A stretch of DNA of 54,829 nt, taken from contig JAIXPZ010000007.1 in assembly GCA_027486005.1 (NCBI GenBank), positions 1-54,829 of the forward strand, given 5' to 3'. Made by a program: the position numbers and the translations under genes. How positions within the stretch are numbered: the first letter of the stretch is position 1; each line of letters begins with the position of its first letter. The notes under the pieces are model-generated. The model was not told the DNA's origin, did not search any database, and saw only the letters and a program-made list of their open reading frames with translations. This DNA is from Legionellales bacterium. GTDB taxonomy: Bacteria; Pseudomonadota; Gammaproteobacteria; JAGOUN01. Shown piece by piece: positions 17,741 to 28,273 of the stretch.

Positions 17741-20515
17741 ATGGATAAAGTTTTTGATCCGCAAATTACTGAACAGCAATGCTATCAACACTGGGAAACT
17801 CAAGGTTATTTTTCCCCTACAAACAAGGGAAAGTCTTTTTGCATTATGTTGCCTCCTCCTAATGTCACTGGTTATTTACACATGGGACATGGCTTTCAAC
17901 AAACCTTGATGGATATTCTGACTCGCTATCATCGCATGCAACAAGATAATACTTTGTGGCAAGGTGGCACAGATCATGCAGGTATCGCCACACAAATGGT
18001 GGTAGAACGTCAACTGCAAGAACAAAACTTGTCGAGACACGATCTTGGGCGCGAAGCTTTCATTGATAAGGTATACGAATGGAAAGAAACGTCGGGCGGT
18101 CAAATTACACGTCAAATTCGCCGCTTAGGTGCTTCAATTGATTGGACACGCGAACGATTCACGATGGATGAAGGTATGTCCGATGCAGTTTTTGAAGCAT
18201 TTGCACGACTTTATGAAGAAGGCTTAATTACACGTAATACCAGACTAGTTAATTGGGATCCAAAATTACAAACCGCTATTTCCGATTTAGAAGTCTTAAG
18301 TGAAGAGGAAGACGGATTTTTGTATCACATTACCTATCCACTGGTTGATGGCAGCGGTAGTTTAACAGTCGCGACCACACGACCAGAGACAGTGTTTGGC
18401 GACACCGCCGTCGCCGTTCATCCAGAAGATAAACGTTATCAAGCATTGATTGGCCAACATTTACAATTACCTTTAACGAATCGTACTATTGCCATCATTG
18501 CTGATAATTACGTTGACCCCGCCTTTGGAAGTGGTTGCGTCAAAATTACACCTGCCCACGATTTTAATGATTATGAAGTTGGCCAACGTCATGGATTACG
18601 TATTCTCAATATTCTCACGAAAGAAGCGACATTAAATCATGAAGTGCCTGAAGCGTATAGCGGTTTAAGCACAGAAGTAGCACGCAAAAAAGTGGTGGCT
18701 GATTTAGAAGCACAGGGGTTTTTGCATAAAATAGAAAAGCACACATTAAAAGTGCCTCGCGGCGATCGTTCCGGCGTAGTGATTGAACCTTATCTCACTG
18801 AACAATGGTATGTAAAAATGGAGTCGCTGGCAAAACCAGCTATTGACGCTGTACGCAGTGGCAAAATAAAAATTATGCCCGAACATTGGTCGAAAACCTA
18901 TTATCATTGGCTGGAAAATATTCAAGACTGGTGCATTAGTCGACAACTTTGGTGGGGACACCGCATTCCCGTGTGGTACGATCAAATGGGAGGCATGAAA
19001 TATATTGGACGTACTGAAGAAGAAGTACGTAAAAATCCAAAATATACTATCCCAGCCGATGCCATTTTGCGACAAGATGAAGATGTCTTAGATACTTGGT
19101 TTTCATCTGCGCTATGGCCATTCTCAACTCTAGGCTGGCCGGAAAAAACTCCTGAGCTTGAAATATTTTATCCTTCACAAATTTTAATGACCGGTTTTGA
19201 TATTTTATTTTTCTGGGTCGCGCGCATGATTATGATGGGCTTGAAATTTATGGGCAAGGTGCCATTCGAGACTGTTTATATCACTGGTTTAATTCGCGAT
19301 GCCGAAGGCCAAAAAATGTCAAAATCAAAAGGCAATGTGTTAGATCCTATTGATTTAATCGACGGAATTTCTCTGGAGAATTTAGTTCAAAAACGCACTG
19401 GCTCAATGATGCAACCGCAACTTGCAGAAAAAATCGCGAAGCAAACTCGTCAGCATTTTCCTGAGGGCATACCCACTTCAGGCTGCGATGCTCTGCGCTT
19501 CACTTTCTGCGCACTCGCTTCCAACACCAATAATATTCGCTTTGACATGCAACGCCTGGAAGGTTATCGCAATTTTTGTAATAAATTATGGAATGCTGCA
19601 CGTTATGTCTTAATGAACACAGAAACACATGATTTAGGCAAAGATACCAAAGATAGGAAATACAGCCCCATCGATCAGTGGATTATTAGCCGGTTACAGT
19701 ATCTCATCCAAGAGACTGACAAACACTACGAACAACTTCGTTTTGATTTATTAGCGCAAAGCCTCTATGACTTCGTGTGGAATGAGTTTTGTGATTGGTA
19801 TTTAGAATTATCCAAACCCATTTTGTATCAAGACCAATTTAGCGCTGCAGAAAAATGCGGCACGCGTTATACATTAATCAGCGTGCTAGAAGCTGTTTTA
19901 AAATTAGCACATCCTATCATGCCATTTATCACTGAAACCATTTGGCAATCACTAAAACCATTATTAAATCGCACCGAACAAAGCATAATGATTAGCCAAT
20001 ATCCAATTTTTGATGCCGCAGCAATCAATCCAGAAGCACAAGACGATGTTGAATGGATGAAGCAAATTATTGTTGGCATTCGGACAATTCGTTCAGAAAT
20101 GGGTCTTTCACCTGCATTAACTATCCCAGTTTATTTACGCCAAGGAACAGCAGAAGACAAACTGCGATTTAACAGAAACGAAACATTATTAATAGCACTC
20201 GCAAAACTCAGTGAAATGTCTTGGCTGGAAAACAATATCGAACCACCGCCTGCTTCAACGGCACTAGCAGGTCAGCTTGAAATTTTAATTCCACTCGCTG
20301 GACTAATTAATAAAACCGCGGAAATTGCGCGCTTAGAAAAGGAGCTGGCAAAAGTTCAAGTTGAAATCGACAAAGCTAAACAAAAGCTGAATAATCCAAC
20401 CTTTGTTGACAAAGCACCACCTGCAGTCGTCACACAAGAAAAGGAAAGATTAATTGACTTTGAGAGATGCTTTAAACAACTGTCTGAACAAAAAGAAAAA
20501 ATTTTGCAGCTATAA
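17741..20515 (+). CDS. valS: Valyl-tRNA synthetase
   Basis: A class Ia synthetase of 924 residues with its editing domain. The HIGH motif is [13 protein letters not shown] (38-50), the editing-domain landmark [17 protein letters not shown] follows, and KMSKS is intact as [14 protein letters not shown] near residue 525. The C-terminal coiled coil that holds tRNA-Val is seen as [20 protein letters not shown]. Length and order are normal. It is probably co-transcribed with holC. Confidence 0.97.
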   Translation: MDKVFDPQITEQQCYQHWETQGYFSPTNKGKSFCIMLPPPNVTGYLHMGHGFQQTLMDILTRYHRMQQDNTLWQGGTDHAGIATQMVVERQLQEQNLSRHDLGREAFIDKVYEWKETSGGQITRQIRRLGASIDWTRERFTMDEGMSDAVFEAFARLYEEGLITRNTRLVNWDPKLQTAISDLEVLSEEEDGFLYHITYPLVDGSGSLTVATTRPETVFGDTAVAVHPEDKRYQALIGQHLQLPLTNRTIAIIADNYVDPAFGSGCVKITPAHDFNDYEVGQRHGLRILNILTKEATLNHEVPEAYSGLSTEVARKKVVADLEAQGFLHKIEKHTLKVPRGDRSGVVIEPYLTEQWYVKMESLAKPAIDAVRSGKIKIMPEHWSKTYYHWLENIQDWCISRQLWWGHRIPVWYDQMGGMKYIGRTEEEVRKNPKYTIPADAILRQDEDVLDTWFSSALWPFSTLGWPEKTPELEIFYPSQILMTGFDILFFWVARMIMMGLKFMGKVPFETVYITGLIRDAEGQKMSKSKGNVLDPIDLIDGISLENLVQKRTGSMMQPQLAEKIAKQTRQHFPEGIPTSGCDALRFTFCALASNTNNIRFDMQRLEGYRNFCNKLWNAARYVLMNTETHDLGKDTKDRKYSPIDQWIISRLQYLIQETDKHYEQLRFDLLAQSLYDFVWNEFCDWYLELSKPILYQDQFSAAEKCGTRYTLISVLEAVLKLAHPIMPFITETIWQSLKPLLNRTEQSIMISQYPIFDAAAINPEAQDDVEWMKQIIVGIRTIRSEMGLSPALTIPVYLRQGTAEDKLRFNRNETLLIALAKLSEMSWLENNIEPPPASTALAGQLEILIPLAGLINKTAEIARLEKELAKVQVEIDKAKQKLNNPTFVDKAPPAVVTQEKERLIDFERCFKQLSEQKEKILQL

Positions 20516-20588
20516 AGCATAGGTATTTTTTATATCGCTATTACTTGAGAAGTTTTGTTCATAATTTTTTTAATCTGCTCGGCACGCT

Positions 20589-22226
20589 TTATAAATGAAT
20601 AATCTGATCAAATTGATGTTCGTAATAATTTTGATGGTCAGCAATGATTATGGTTTTATCGCTCAAAACTGACCATAAATTTAAGGAAATTTTTTGCCGT
20701 GATAGGGTATCTATATTTGCAAAAGGCTCGTCTAATAATAGAATGTCTGCCCGCGATAAAAATGCTCGCGCTATATTTAACCGTTGCCTTTGCCCATGCG
20801 ATAAATTTCGACCTTCTTCTTTGATGACGGTATGAATACCCATTGGTAATTGATGAACAAAACCACAGCCCGCATAATCTAGAGCTTGCATCACTTCCGC
20901 GATACTAGCCCCAGGAGAAACTAAACGCACATTATCCAAAAGAGTTCTATGTAAAAGCACTGGTTTAGCTAAAAGCAACAAAGTCTGCTTCTGTAATACG
21001 CTAGAGCCCCTCTTCTCTATCTGAACATTATTCACCTGAATACTGCCACCAGTAGGAGAAAGTAACCCTGCCAACAAATATAATAGAGTTGTTTTCCCCT
21101 TCCCATTGCTTGCCTGTATAAATATCTTTTGATTAGCATTCAACACAAAAGAAATATTATTAATAACTGGCGAAGCATTTGGATATGAAAATCCAACATT
21201 TTTCAGCTCTAAACTCGAAAAGTGCTGACGTTTTGTCACGCAAGTTTTCGGCCTGTTTGTATTGTTAGATATTTGCAAATATTCTAAAGCATCACTTAAC
21301 TGGTGAAAATTATTAAATAACGCAGCAAATTGATCTACAACCGTCCAAAATGAAGCAAGAAAACTCCCAACAAGCATCAGGACCATTGGAAGACTGCCAA
21401 CTTCAAAGTGAGTGCGTTGACTCAACTTAAATAACAGAAGTAACGTGAAAAATAACAAAAATATTGCTCCTAAGCTTTGCCATATTTTGAGCTTCTCAAA
21501 ATGCCAACTCGTTTTAAGCTCAACACGAACTGCTCGTCTTTGTTGATGAACAATATAAGAAAATAAAAATTTTTGGGCATTAAAACATGATGATGCAAAA
21601 AAATTAATGACTAAGTCTGTAATTTTTCCTGTAAGATTTGCATTAATTCTTGCTTGCAGCTTTGAGTACCCGCCTCCCTTTCGAAGAAAAAAAGAAGTAA
21701 CGCTACAATGGTAAATCAACCAAAAAACTACAAGAAAAACAAAATTTACATCCACTGCAAACAATAGAAAAAAGGTGACTATTAAGTTAATTAAGAGTCC
21801 TAAATAACTGAGCAACATAGCACTTAAAATTTTTTCAGAAGTAGCTATAATCAAATCCAGGCGAGAAGAAACAGAGCCAGTATTATTCTTCAGAAAATAA
21901 GAATAGGGTTTATATAATAGCTTCCGAACAAGCAGCAGACGCATAAGCATGCGATACCGAGGAAAAATCATCGCTCCAAGAATGGTTGTAAATCGATGCA
22001 AACACTCTTTTAATAACCATATTAAAGCTATCGTGGCAAAGGGCAGCCAAACGTTATAGGCGTGCACAGTACGGGATTGCAGCAAGTTATCTATTAATTT
22101 TTTTATCCAATAGGGATAAAATGAATCCAGTGCACTTGCTATTATAGCCACTAAAAAAATAGTGATGAAGCGAAATTTTAACGCTTGGTAACTTTTTAGC
22201 AGAAAATTACCCACTGACTTACTCAT
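20589..22226 (-). CDS. ABC exporter-like protein with atypical nucleotide-binding motifs
   Basis: A half-size exporter of 545 residues: six membrane helices (about 1-310) and an ATPase domain. Walker A reads ASNGKGKTTLL, the signature is NLSHGQRQRLN, and Walker B is ADILLLDEPFANID. The Q-loop position reads LLLLAKPVLLH, so the conserved Gln is missing, and the H-loop is displaced (IIADHQNYY). The chain ends soon after the H-loop. ATG 22226 is chosen over the upstream TTG. It overlaps the glycosyltransferase gene upstream by eight bases. The membrane half resembles that of the exporter at 6071, so the two may be distant paralogues. The substrate could be the product of the neighbouring glycosyltransferase, which is inference only. 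Confidence 0.8.
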   Translation of the reverse strand: MSKSVGNFLLKSYQALKFRFITIFLVAIIASALDSFYPYWIKKLIDNLLQSRTVHAYNVWLPFATIALIWLLKECLHRFTTILGAMIFPRYRMLMRLLLVRKLLYKPYSYFLKNNTGSVSSRLDLIIATSEKILSAMLLSYLGLLINLIVTFFLLFAVDVNFVFLVVFWLIYHCSVTSFFLRKGGGYSKLQARINANLTGKITDLVINFFASSCFNAQKFLFSYIVHQQRRAVRVELKTSWHFEKLKIWQSLGAIFLLFFTLLLLFKLSQRTHFEVGSLPMVLMLVGSFLASFWTVVDQFAALFNNFHQLSDALEYLQISNNTNRPKTCVTKRQHFSSLELKNVGFSYPNASPVINNISFVLNANQKIFIQASNGKGKTTLLYLLAGLLSPTGGSIQVNNVQIEKRGSSVLQKQTLLLLAKPVLLHRTLLDNVRLVSPGASIAEVMQALDYAGCGFVHQLPMGIHTVIKEEGRNLSHGQRQRLNIARAFLSRADILLLDEPFANIDTLSRQKISLNLWSVLSDKTIIIADHQNYYEHQFDQIIHL

Positions 22227-23787
22227 AGTCTTCAAGCCGAATCAACTGATCCCAATCTAAAGCTTGCATAGCTTTTTGGGTATTGTTTCGAATCAAACAT
22301 AGTTCCTCTACTGTTAAACGCGAGACCGTGTCGATATAGCTCGTTAATTGCTGCACTTGCTCTTCAAGCGGCAATGTTTTTCGATCGATAATATACGCAC
22401 CATTACCTAAAAGCTGCGGCTGACAAAACTGAAGATACTCACCAAAACCTGAAGTATTTGAAACCACCGTTGGAATACCAAATGAAAGTGATTCTTGACC
22501 AGTGTACCCCCATGGCTCGTATAAACTAGGATAAATAGCCAAATCCATGCTAGTAACAATTCGATAGTAATCATCACCTAAAATGCTCGGTAGTTTTTCG
22601 GGAAACTCCGGTAAATATAAAACTTTCACGTGACTGTCAGGAATGTTATTTAATTTTTTCTTATGAATATTTTCAATAATCGGACTCTTAGTTGAGGGGA
22701 TATCTTCTCCCAGATAATACTGGGGCTCTCCTAAAAATGAAACTTCTCTTTCTGCCGTAGCCAACACATGATTAACTTTTCTTAGCTGCGAACTAATAAT
22801 AACAGCAATAATTTTTTTATCTCGTTTTTTTTTATTTAACTCAAATAACGCTTTCAGATAAATATCAAACCCTTTATTCAGATATTCATAACGAGCTGCA
22901 ATTAATATCAAGCAAGTGTTGTTTTCTGTATAAATTTCCGTTGACGTAGAAAAATAGCTATAAATTTTCTGTCGCAATTCATTAATTTTATTTTTGTTCC
23001 GGCTGAATTCTACCAATTCCTTATAATTCAACCCAGCTCTAGTTACTTTATCAGGCTTGCAGTTCCACAGCTTTTCCACCTCAGCACCAACACTATCACT
23101 TGTCACATATACTAGGCTCGCTGTTTCTGCAATTTTTTTCTCTAAACAATGTTTTAGCCATTGATTATGATGCGACCATTCTGGCAGATCTTTTTTTTGT
23201 AGAGCCATCTGTTGTTCAGAAGTTAAATTCGCAGCAATACGCCCAAGCTGAGTAGCATGGGTCTCAAAAATCGTTTTATAAGACGGGTAATATTTTCTTA
23301 AATAGGGAATAACACACGAAGCCTGCCATTCATGAAAAAACAGTTCTTTTATATTAATAGCTGACTGCTTTTGTAAAGCAGTAAAAATAAGACTTAACGC
23401 ATCAGCAAACTTAAGCTCATCGTTAAGAAAATCATTATCTATTAACAAATAATCTAGAGAAAATTCTTTCTGCAGCGCGTTTGAGGAGACAAATTCAGTC
23501 AAATGAGTTGTTTCGACCAAAATAACTTTTGGCCTTCCATGAACATCCCAATAACCAAAATGTAAAATTATCTCACGGCCTATATCCAGACATAACTGCT
23601 CAAGCCAGAACGGCTTTTGCATAGGACAGAATAAGTTGTCTCTCCTGTCAGGCAAATAAGGCCCAATTAAATAATAATTAGGCAGCTGCAATGTAAGATG
23701 GCTAGATTTATGACGAATGAAAGTATAAATACCACCTTGTTTATGACAAATTTCCCAAGCAAGTTCAAAATAAAAAAAATCAGACAT
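22219..23787 (-). CDS. GT3-family glycogen synthase-like glycosyltransferase
   Basis: The 522 residues follow the eukaryotic-type glycogen synthase (GT3) along their whole length: FELAWEICHKQGGIYTFIRH at the N-terminus, YYLIGPY, FHEWQA, FETHATQLGR, AARYEYLNKGFDIYL, YPSLYEPWGYTGQESLSFG with the catalytic glutamates, SNTSGFGEYL, AYIIDRK and LDWDQL. GT3 enzymes add glucose from UDP-glucose to an alpha-1,4-glucan. The arginine cluster that binds glucose-6-phosphate in yeast and animal enzymes is not visible, and the regulatory C-terminal tail is missing. The start at 23787 (AGGAAGGA upstream) overlaps the antiporter stop by one base. No branching enzyme, debranching enzyme, phosphorylase or GlgC lies nearby; an ABC exporter follows instead, so the product may not be storage glycogen. 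Confidence 0.83.
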   Translation of the reverse strand: MSDFFYFELAWEICHKQGGIYTFIRHKSSHLTLQLPNYYLIGPYLPDRRDNLFCPMQKPFWLEQLCLDIGREIILHFGYWDVHGRPKVILVETTHLTEFVSSNALQKEFSLDYLLIDNDFLNDELKFADALSLIFTALQKQSAINIKELFFHEWQASCVIPYLRKYYPSYKTIFETHATQLGRIAANLTSEQQMALQKKDLPEWSHHNQWLKHCLEKKIAETASLVYVTSDSVGAEVEKLWNCKPDKVTRAGLNYKELVEFSRNKNKINELRQKIYSYFSTSTEIYTENNTCLILIAARYEYLNKGFDIYLKALFELNKKKRDKKIIAVIISSQLRKVNHVLATAEREVSFLGEPQYYLGEDIPSTKSPIIENIHKKKLNNIPDSHVKVLYLPEFPEKLPSILGDDYYRIVTSMDLAIYPSLYEPWGYTGQESLSFGIPTVVSNTSGFGEYLQFCQPQLLGNGAYIIDRKTLPLEEQVQQLTSYIDTVSRLTVEELCLIRNNTQKAMQALDWDQLIRLEDYE

Positions 23788-24968
23788 CAATCCTTCCTCA
23801 GCTTTTCCGTCAACGCCAACGGCGTTGGATACTTCATCACTACCCAATAACATGAAATCACAAACGTGATCATCGTTGCAGCTTGAATTAAAGAAGAAAC
23901 TTCCATTGAAATCAATTTACTTGACGCTGCAACGTAACCTACTAATAGTGAAAATTCACTAATCTGCCCCATACGTACGCCCACTTCAAACGAAACTGCT
24001 TTAGATTCATGCGCCTGACGAAACAACCATGAGAAAATGTAAGGCTTCGCTACTAAGGCAATCACGGCTAATACTATCGCCGGGATCGCCGTCATCATAA
24101 GAGAACCGACGTTAAAACTCGCGCCAATAGCAAAGAAAAACAATACCAAGAAAAAATCGCGTAAAGGTTTTAAACTTTCTGCAATATAAAGCGAAATAGG
24201 ATGAGCGGCAATCGCGACGCCAGCAATAAACGCGCCGATTTGCGGTGATAATTTCATCACATGCGCTAACTCGGCCATCGCCAAACACCAACCCACCGAA
24301 ATCAGAAAAATATATTCTTGCACTGTATCAAAACGTTCTAATAAACGAACCAAAAAAAAACGTTGAAACAGATAAGCAATGACTATTAATAAGGGAAAAG
24401 AAATTGCAATAATACCAAAGTCTACCCAGGCACTCACATCACTTGCAGCAGATCCAGCGCATGCTTGCAGGACTAACAAAGCAACAATTGCGATAATATC
24501 TTGCATCAACAAAATACTGATCATAAGCTCGCCGGTGTGTTGATGATGCAATACTGTCGTAGGTAATAGCTTTAATCCAATAATCGTACTGGAAAACATC
24601 ATCGCAATACCAGTCACAAAGGCTTCCATTATGGTATATTTGAAAAACAACATCGTAACAAAGCCTAACAAACCAAATGCCAAAGAGCTAACAAGTGCAA
24701 TCCAACTGACTTTTTTCAACATTCCCCAAAGATTTTGTGGATGCAAATGTAATCCCAGCAGAAACAATAAAAAGATAATGCCTACATCACCAATTGCAGC
24801 AATTCGTTCTGGCTCTGGCACAACATCAGCACACCAAGGACCGAGAATTATTCCTAATGCCATATACGCCACTAAAAGCGATTGACGTGTGAACAGTGCA
24901 ACTGTTGACAGCACTGCTGCACCAGAAAAAATGATAAAAAGGAGAAAAACTATTTGTTGTGCATCCAT
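23787..24968 (-). CDS. CPA2-family cation:proton antiporter (KefB-like membrane domain)
   Basis: A 393-residue protein with about twelve membrane helices. Family motifs include YMALGIILGPW, GIIFLLFLLGLHL, MFSSTIIGLKLLP, LLMQDIIAIVALL (the Asp pair region of ion exchange) and LSPQIGAFIAGVAIA. It has no TrkA-N/RCK domain after the membrane part, so it is the short form. It probably exchanges K+ or Na+ for H+ at the inner membrane. It starts 11 bases after putA and overlaps the next gene by one base, in a four-gene operon. Confidence 0.88.
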   Translation of the reverse strand: MDAQQIVFLLFIIFSGAAVLSTVALFTRQSLLVAYMALGIILGPWCADVVPEPERIAAIGDVGIIFLLFLLGLHLHPQNLWGMLKKVSWIALVSSLAFGLLGFVTMLFFKYTIMEAFVTGIAMMFSSTIIGLKLLPTTVLHHQHTGELMISILLMQDIIAIVALLVLQACAGSAASDVSAWVDFGIIAISFPLLIVIAYLFQRFFLVRLLERFDTVQEYIFLISVGWCLAMAELAHVMKLSPQIGAFIAGVAIAAHPISLYIAESLKPLRDFFLVLFFFAIGASFNVGSLMMTAIPAIVLAVIALVAKPYIFSWLFRQAHESKAVSFEVGVRMGQISEFSLLVGYVAASSKLISMEVSSLIQAATMITFVISCYWVVMKYPTPLALTEKLRKD

Positions 24969-24979
24969 TAGTATTTACC

Positions 24980-27900
24980 TTATTCGTCTTCAGGCAACGA
25001 AAGCAATGTTGCATTACCCCCTGCGGCCGTTGTATTAATTGAGATTGTTTTCTCAGCGCATAAACGTGGTAAATAATGCGGGCCACCGGCTTTAGGGCCA
25101 GTGCCTGATAGTCCCTCTCCACCGAATGGTTGAACACCTACAACTGCACCAATCATATTGCGATTGATATATACATTCCCCACTCGCACTTTCTTGCACA
25201 GCTTTTCAATCACCTGAGTAATACGACTGTGTGCGCCAAAAGTTAAGCCATATCCCGTGCTATTAATTGCATCGATAGTGTTGTCAAACTCAGATTCTTT
25301 ATAGCGCAATATATGCAATACTGGGCCAAATTGCTCACGCTTCAATTGCTCAAGGCTATTTAATTCAAACGCTACAGGCCCAATAAATGTTCCTTTCGCT
25401 GTCACATCTGAGTTCTCAACTTGATACAATAATTTCGCCTCAACTTTCATTTTATCAATATGCTCTTGCAATCCTGCTTGCGCAGCGGCAGCGATGACTG
25501 GTCCAATATCCGTTGCAATATCTCGCGGGTCACCCATTGTTAATTCTTTCATCGCACCAATTAACATATGAATAATTTTATCCGCCACTTCTTCTTGCAA
25601 AAATAAAATCCGCAATGCTGAGCAACGTTGACCAGCACTTCCAAAAGCAGAATCAATCACATCAGCAACGACTTGCTCTGGCAATGCAGAAGAGTCAACA
25701 ATCATAATGTTTTGACCGCCAGTTTCTGCGATAAATGGAATAATTTCTCCATCGCGCTCTGCAAGATTACGTTGAATGGATTTCGCTACTTCAGTGGATC
25801 CCGTAAACATAATGCCTTTAATGCGTTCATCTGCAGATAATTTATTGCCAATTATAGAACCTTTTCCTGGCAACAATTGGATAACATTTTCTGGAAAGCC
25901 CACGGCATACATTAATGCCACTGCTTTGGCAGCAATTAACGAAGTATGTTCAGCAGGTTTCGCTATAACTGTATTTCCAGCGACTAATGCTGCAACAATT
26001 TGACCAATAAAAATGGCTAAAGGAAAATTCCAAGGACTAATACAGAGGAACGGACCCCGACCATGCAACACTAATTTATTTAACTCTCCTGTCGGCCCAG
26101 GCATTGTGACTGGCATTAAATGCTTAAGCGCTTGATCAGCATAGTAACGGCAAAAATCTACCGCCTCTCTGACTTCTGCAACCGCATCAGCAACTGTTTT
26201 TCCCGCTTCTACAATGGCTAATGCCATAAATTCTGACATTGATAGTTCAAGTGCATCAGCTAATTTTTTTAATAACTCTGCGCGTACTTCAACGCCCGCT
26301 TCATCCCATGCAACAAATGCATGTGTTGCATTAGCAATAGCGATATCACAATCCTCTACGTCAGCCTCAATTCTTTCGCCAATAAAACACTGATTATCGA
26401 TTGGCGAAAAAACTTGCTTAGGTGCTTGCTGACACTTCGCGCCCAAGACCATGGGTTTAGATTCATATTGCTGCGATAATGCCGAGGAAAGTTGCGTTTT
26501 TAATAACTGCAAGGATTGATTATCCGATAAATTAATCCCTAGCGAATTTTTTCTATCTGCGCCATATAAATTAGGCGGCAATGGAATATGCGGATGTGCT
26601 TTATGCGCTAATTTGACCACACGCTGAACCGGGTCTTGAATGATTTTTTCTATGGGTTCATTCTCATCAGTAATTCTATTCACAAAAGAAGTATTTGCAC
26701 CATTTTCTAATAAACGACGCACAAGATACGCTAATAATTCTTGATGACGACCCACTGGTGCATAAATACGACAAATCCTATTCAGATTTTCTGCACCCAC
26801 AATTTGATCATACAGCGGACGACCCATGCCATGTAAACATTGAAATTCATAATCTGTGTTATCACCTGCTAAAACATAAATTGTCGATAATGTTTGGGCA
26901 TTATGGGTAGCAAATTGTGGGAAAATAAATTCGCGCATGCCTAATAATTTTTTGGCGCAAGCAAGATAAGAAACATCGGTATTATTTTTTCGTGTATACA
27001 CTGGATAATTATCATATCCCATGGTTTGTGCATGTTTAATTTCATAATCCCAGTATGCACCTTTTACTAAACGCACCATGATTTTTCTGCCACCGCGACG
27101 AGCCAAATCCGCAAGAAAATCTAACACATAAGAGGCGCGTTTTTGATACGCTTGTACCGCCAGCCCAAAACCTTGGTAATGTTCAAGATCAGCTGATAAA
27201 TAGGTTTTTTCAAAAATTTCTAAAGAAAGCTCTAAACGATCCGCTTCTTCTGCATCGACGGTTAAGCCAATATTATATTGCTTGGCTAATACTGCCAACT
27301 TTAAGAGACGATCACCTAATTTATTGAGTACATCTTGACGCTTGGCCATTTTATAGCGCGAATGTAATGCCGATAGCTTGATGGACAAACCTGAACCTTT
27401 AACAGGTCCCGCGCCTTGCGTAGACGCACCAATCGCATGAATAGCTTGCTCATAAGCTGCATAATAATGCTGTGCATCTTCTTCCGTACGCGCTGCCTCG
27501 CCCAACATATCGTAAGAGTGTAAATAACCCATTTTTTCGGCATCTTGCGCCCTTTTAAGCGCTTCATCGATGGTTTGACCCAAAACAAACTGCTTTCCTA
27601 AAATTTTCATGCCTTGACGTACGGCATTACGAATAAAAACACCACCGCCCTTAGCCGTGAGAGACTTCAGACCTCTTTTGATTTTTCCTTCGGTTTCATC
27701 TTCACGATAAATATTGCCGGTTAACATAAGGGACCATGTCGCTGCGTTCACAAACCACGAACTACTGTTACCCGCATGCTTATCCCAATCCGCTGAACCC
27801 AATTTATCTTTTAATAATTTATCCGCGGTTTCAGCATCAGGAATACGCAATAAAGCTTCAGCCAAACACATTAAGGCAACGCCTTCTTCACTAGAAAGAT

Positions 27901-28120
27901 CATATTCCTGCATAAAAGCATCAATACCTTTATCGCTCTTACGCGCCTGCCGTACTTGATTCACTAGTTGAGCCGCTTTTGCTTGAATTTCTATTCGCTG
28001 CGCTTCAGAGACAGATATCATCGAGAGTAAACTTGCTACGCTTTCGTCCTCTGGAGCAGCATAATGTGCCGTAATCGCTTGTTGTAACACACCTGGGACT
28101 TCTAAATAGTCAATACGCAT
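24980..28120 (-). CDS. putA: Bifunctional proline dehydrogenase / L-glutamate gamma-semialdehyde dehydrogenase
   Basis: PutA oxidises proline to glutamate in two steps, passing electrons from FAD to the quinone pool. The 1046 residues start at ATG 28120 (GGAG upstream). The N-terminal FAD barrel is marked by LTVDAEEADRLELSLEIFE, VRLVKGAYWD and YEFQCLHGMG. The aldehyde dehydrogenase half has ISPWNFPLAIF, GSTEVA, ETGGQNIMIVD and the catalytic Cys in GQRCSALR. There is no N-terminal ribbon-helix-helix domain, so this form does not repress its own gene as E. coli PutA does. It is the first gene of an operon with the antiporter, GT3 enzyme and ABC exporter. Confidence 0.96.
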   Translation of the reverse strand: MRIDYLEVPGVLQQAITAHYAAPEDESVASLLSMISVSEAQRIEIQAKAAQLVNQVRQARKSDKGIDAFMQEYDLSSEEGVALMCLAEALLRIPDAETADKLLKDKLGSADWDKHAGNSSSWFVNAATWSLMLTGNIYREDETEGKIKRGLKSLTAKGGGVFIRNAVRQGMKILGKQFVLGQTIDEALKRAQDAEKMGYLHSYDMLGEAARTEEDAQHYYAAYEQAIHAIGASTQGAGPVKGSGLSIKLSALHSRYKMAKRQDVLNKLGDRLLKLAVLAKQYNIGLTVDAEEADRLELSLEIFEKTYLSADLEHYQGFGLAVQAYQKRASYVLDFLADLARRGGRKIMVRLVKGAYWDYEIKHAQTMGYDNYPVYTRKNNTDVSYLACAKKLLGMREFIFPQFATHNAQTLSTIYVLAGDNTDYEFQCLHGMGRPLYDQIVGAENLNRICRIYAPVGRHQELLAYLVRRLLENGANTSFVNRITDENEPIEKIIQDPVQRVVKLAHKAHPHIPLPPNLYGADRKNSLGINLSDNQSLQLLKTQLSSALSQQYESKPMVLGAKCQQAPKQVFSPIDNQCFIGERIEADVEDCDIAIANATHAFVAWDEAGVEVRAELLKKLADALELSMSEFMALAIVEAGKTVADAVAEVREAVDFCRYYADQALKHLMPVTMPGPTGELNKLVLHGRGPFLCISPWNFPLAIFIGQIVAALVAGNTVIAKPAEHTSLIAAKAVALMYAVGFPENVIQLLPGKGSIIGNKLSADERIKGIMFTGSTEVAKSIQRNLAERDGEIIPFIAETGGQNIMIVDSSALPEQVVADVIDSAFGSAGQRCSALRILFLQEEVADKIIHMLIGAMKELTMGDPRDIATDIGPVIAAAAQAGLQEHIDKMKVEAKLLYQVENSDVTAKGTFIGPVAFELNSLEQLKREQFGPVLHILRYKESEFDNTIDAINSTGYGLTFGAHSRITQVIEKLCKKVRVGNVYINRNMIGAVVGVQPFGGEGLSGTGPKAGGPHYLPRLCAEKTISINTTAAGGNATLLSLPEDE

Positions 28121-28273
28121 GAAAATGATCTCCAATTACACAAAATAGCGGGGAATCTTGGGACCAAAGCCCCACGGGGAAAAATTGCCTCTGATAATTT
28201 AATTTTATACAATTTTCCCTCAAACTCAAGTAACATGTGTCTTATCTTAAATTCTACTGGTTGCGACTTAACT

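Noticed and set aside
28140-28190. GC-rich text CCCCACGGGG upstream of putA as an operator or riboswitch
   Set aside because: The 4-bp arms are too short, and no known riboswitch core can be recognised.
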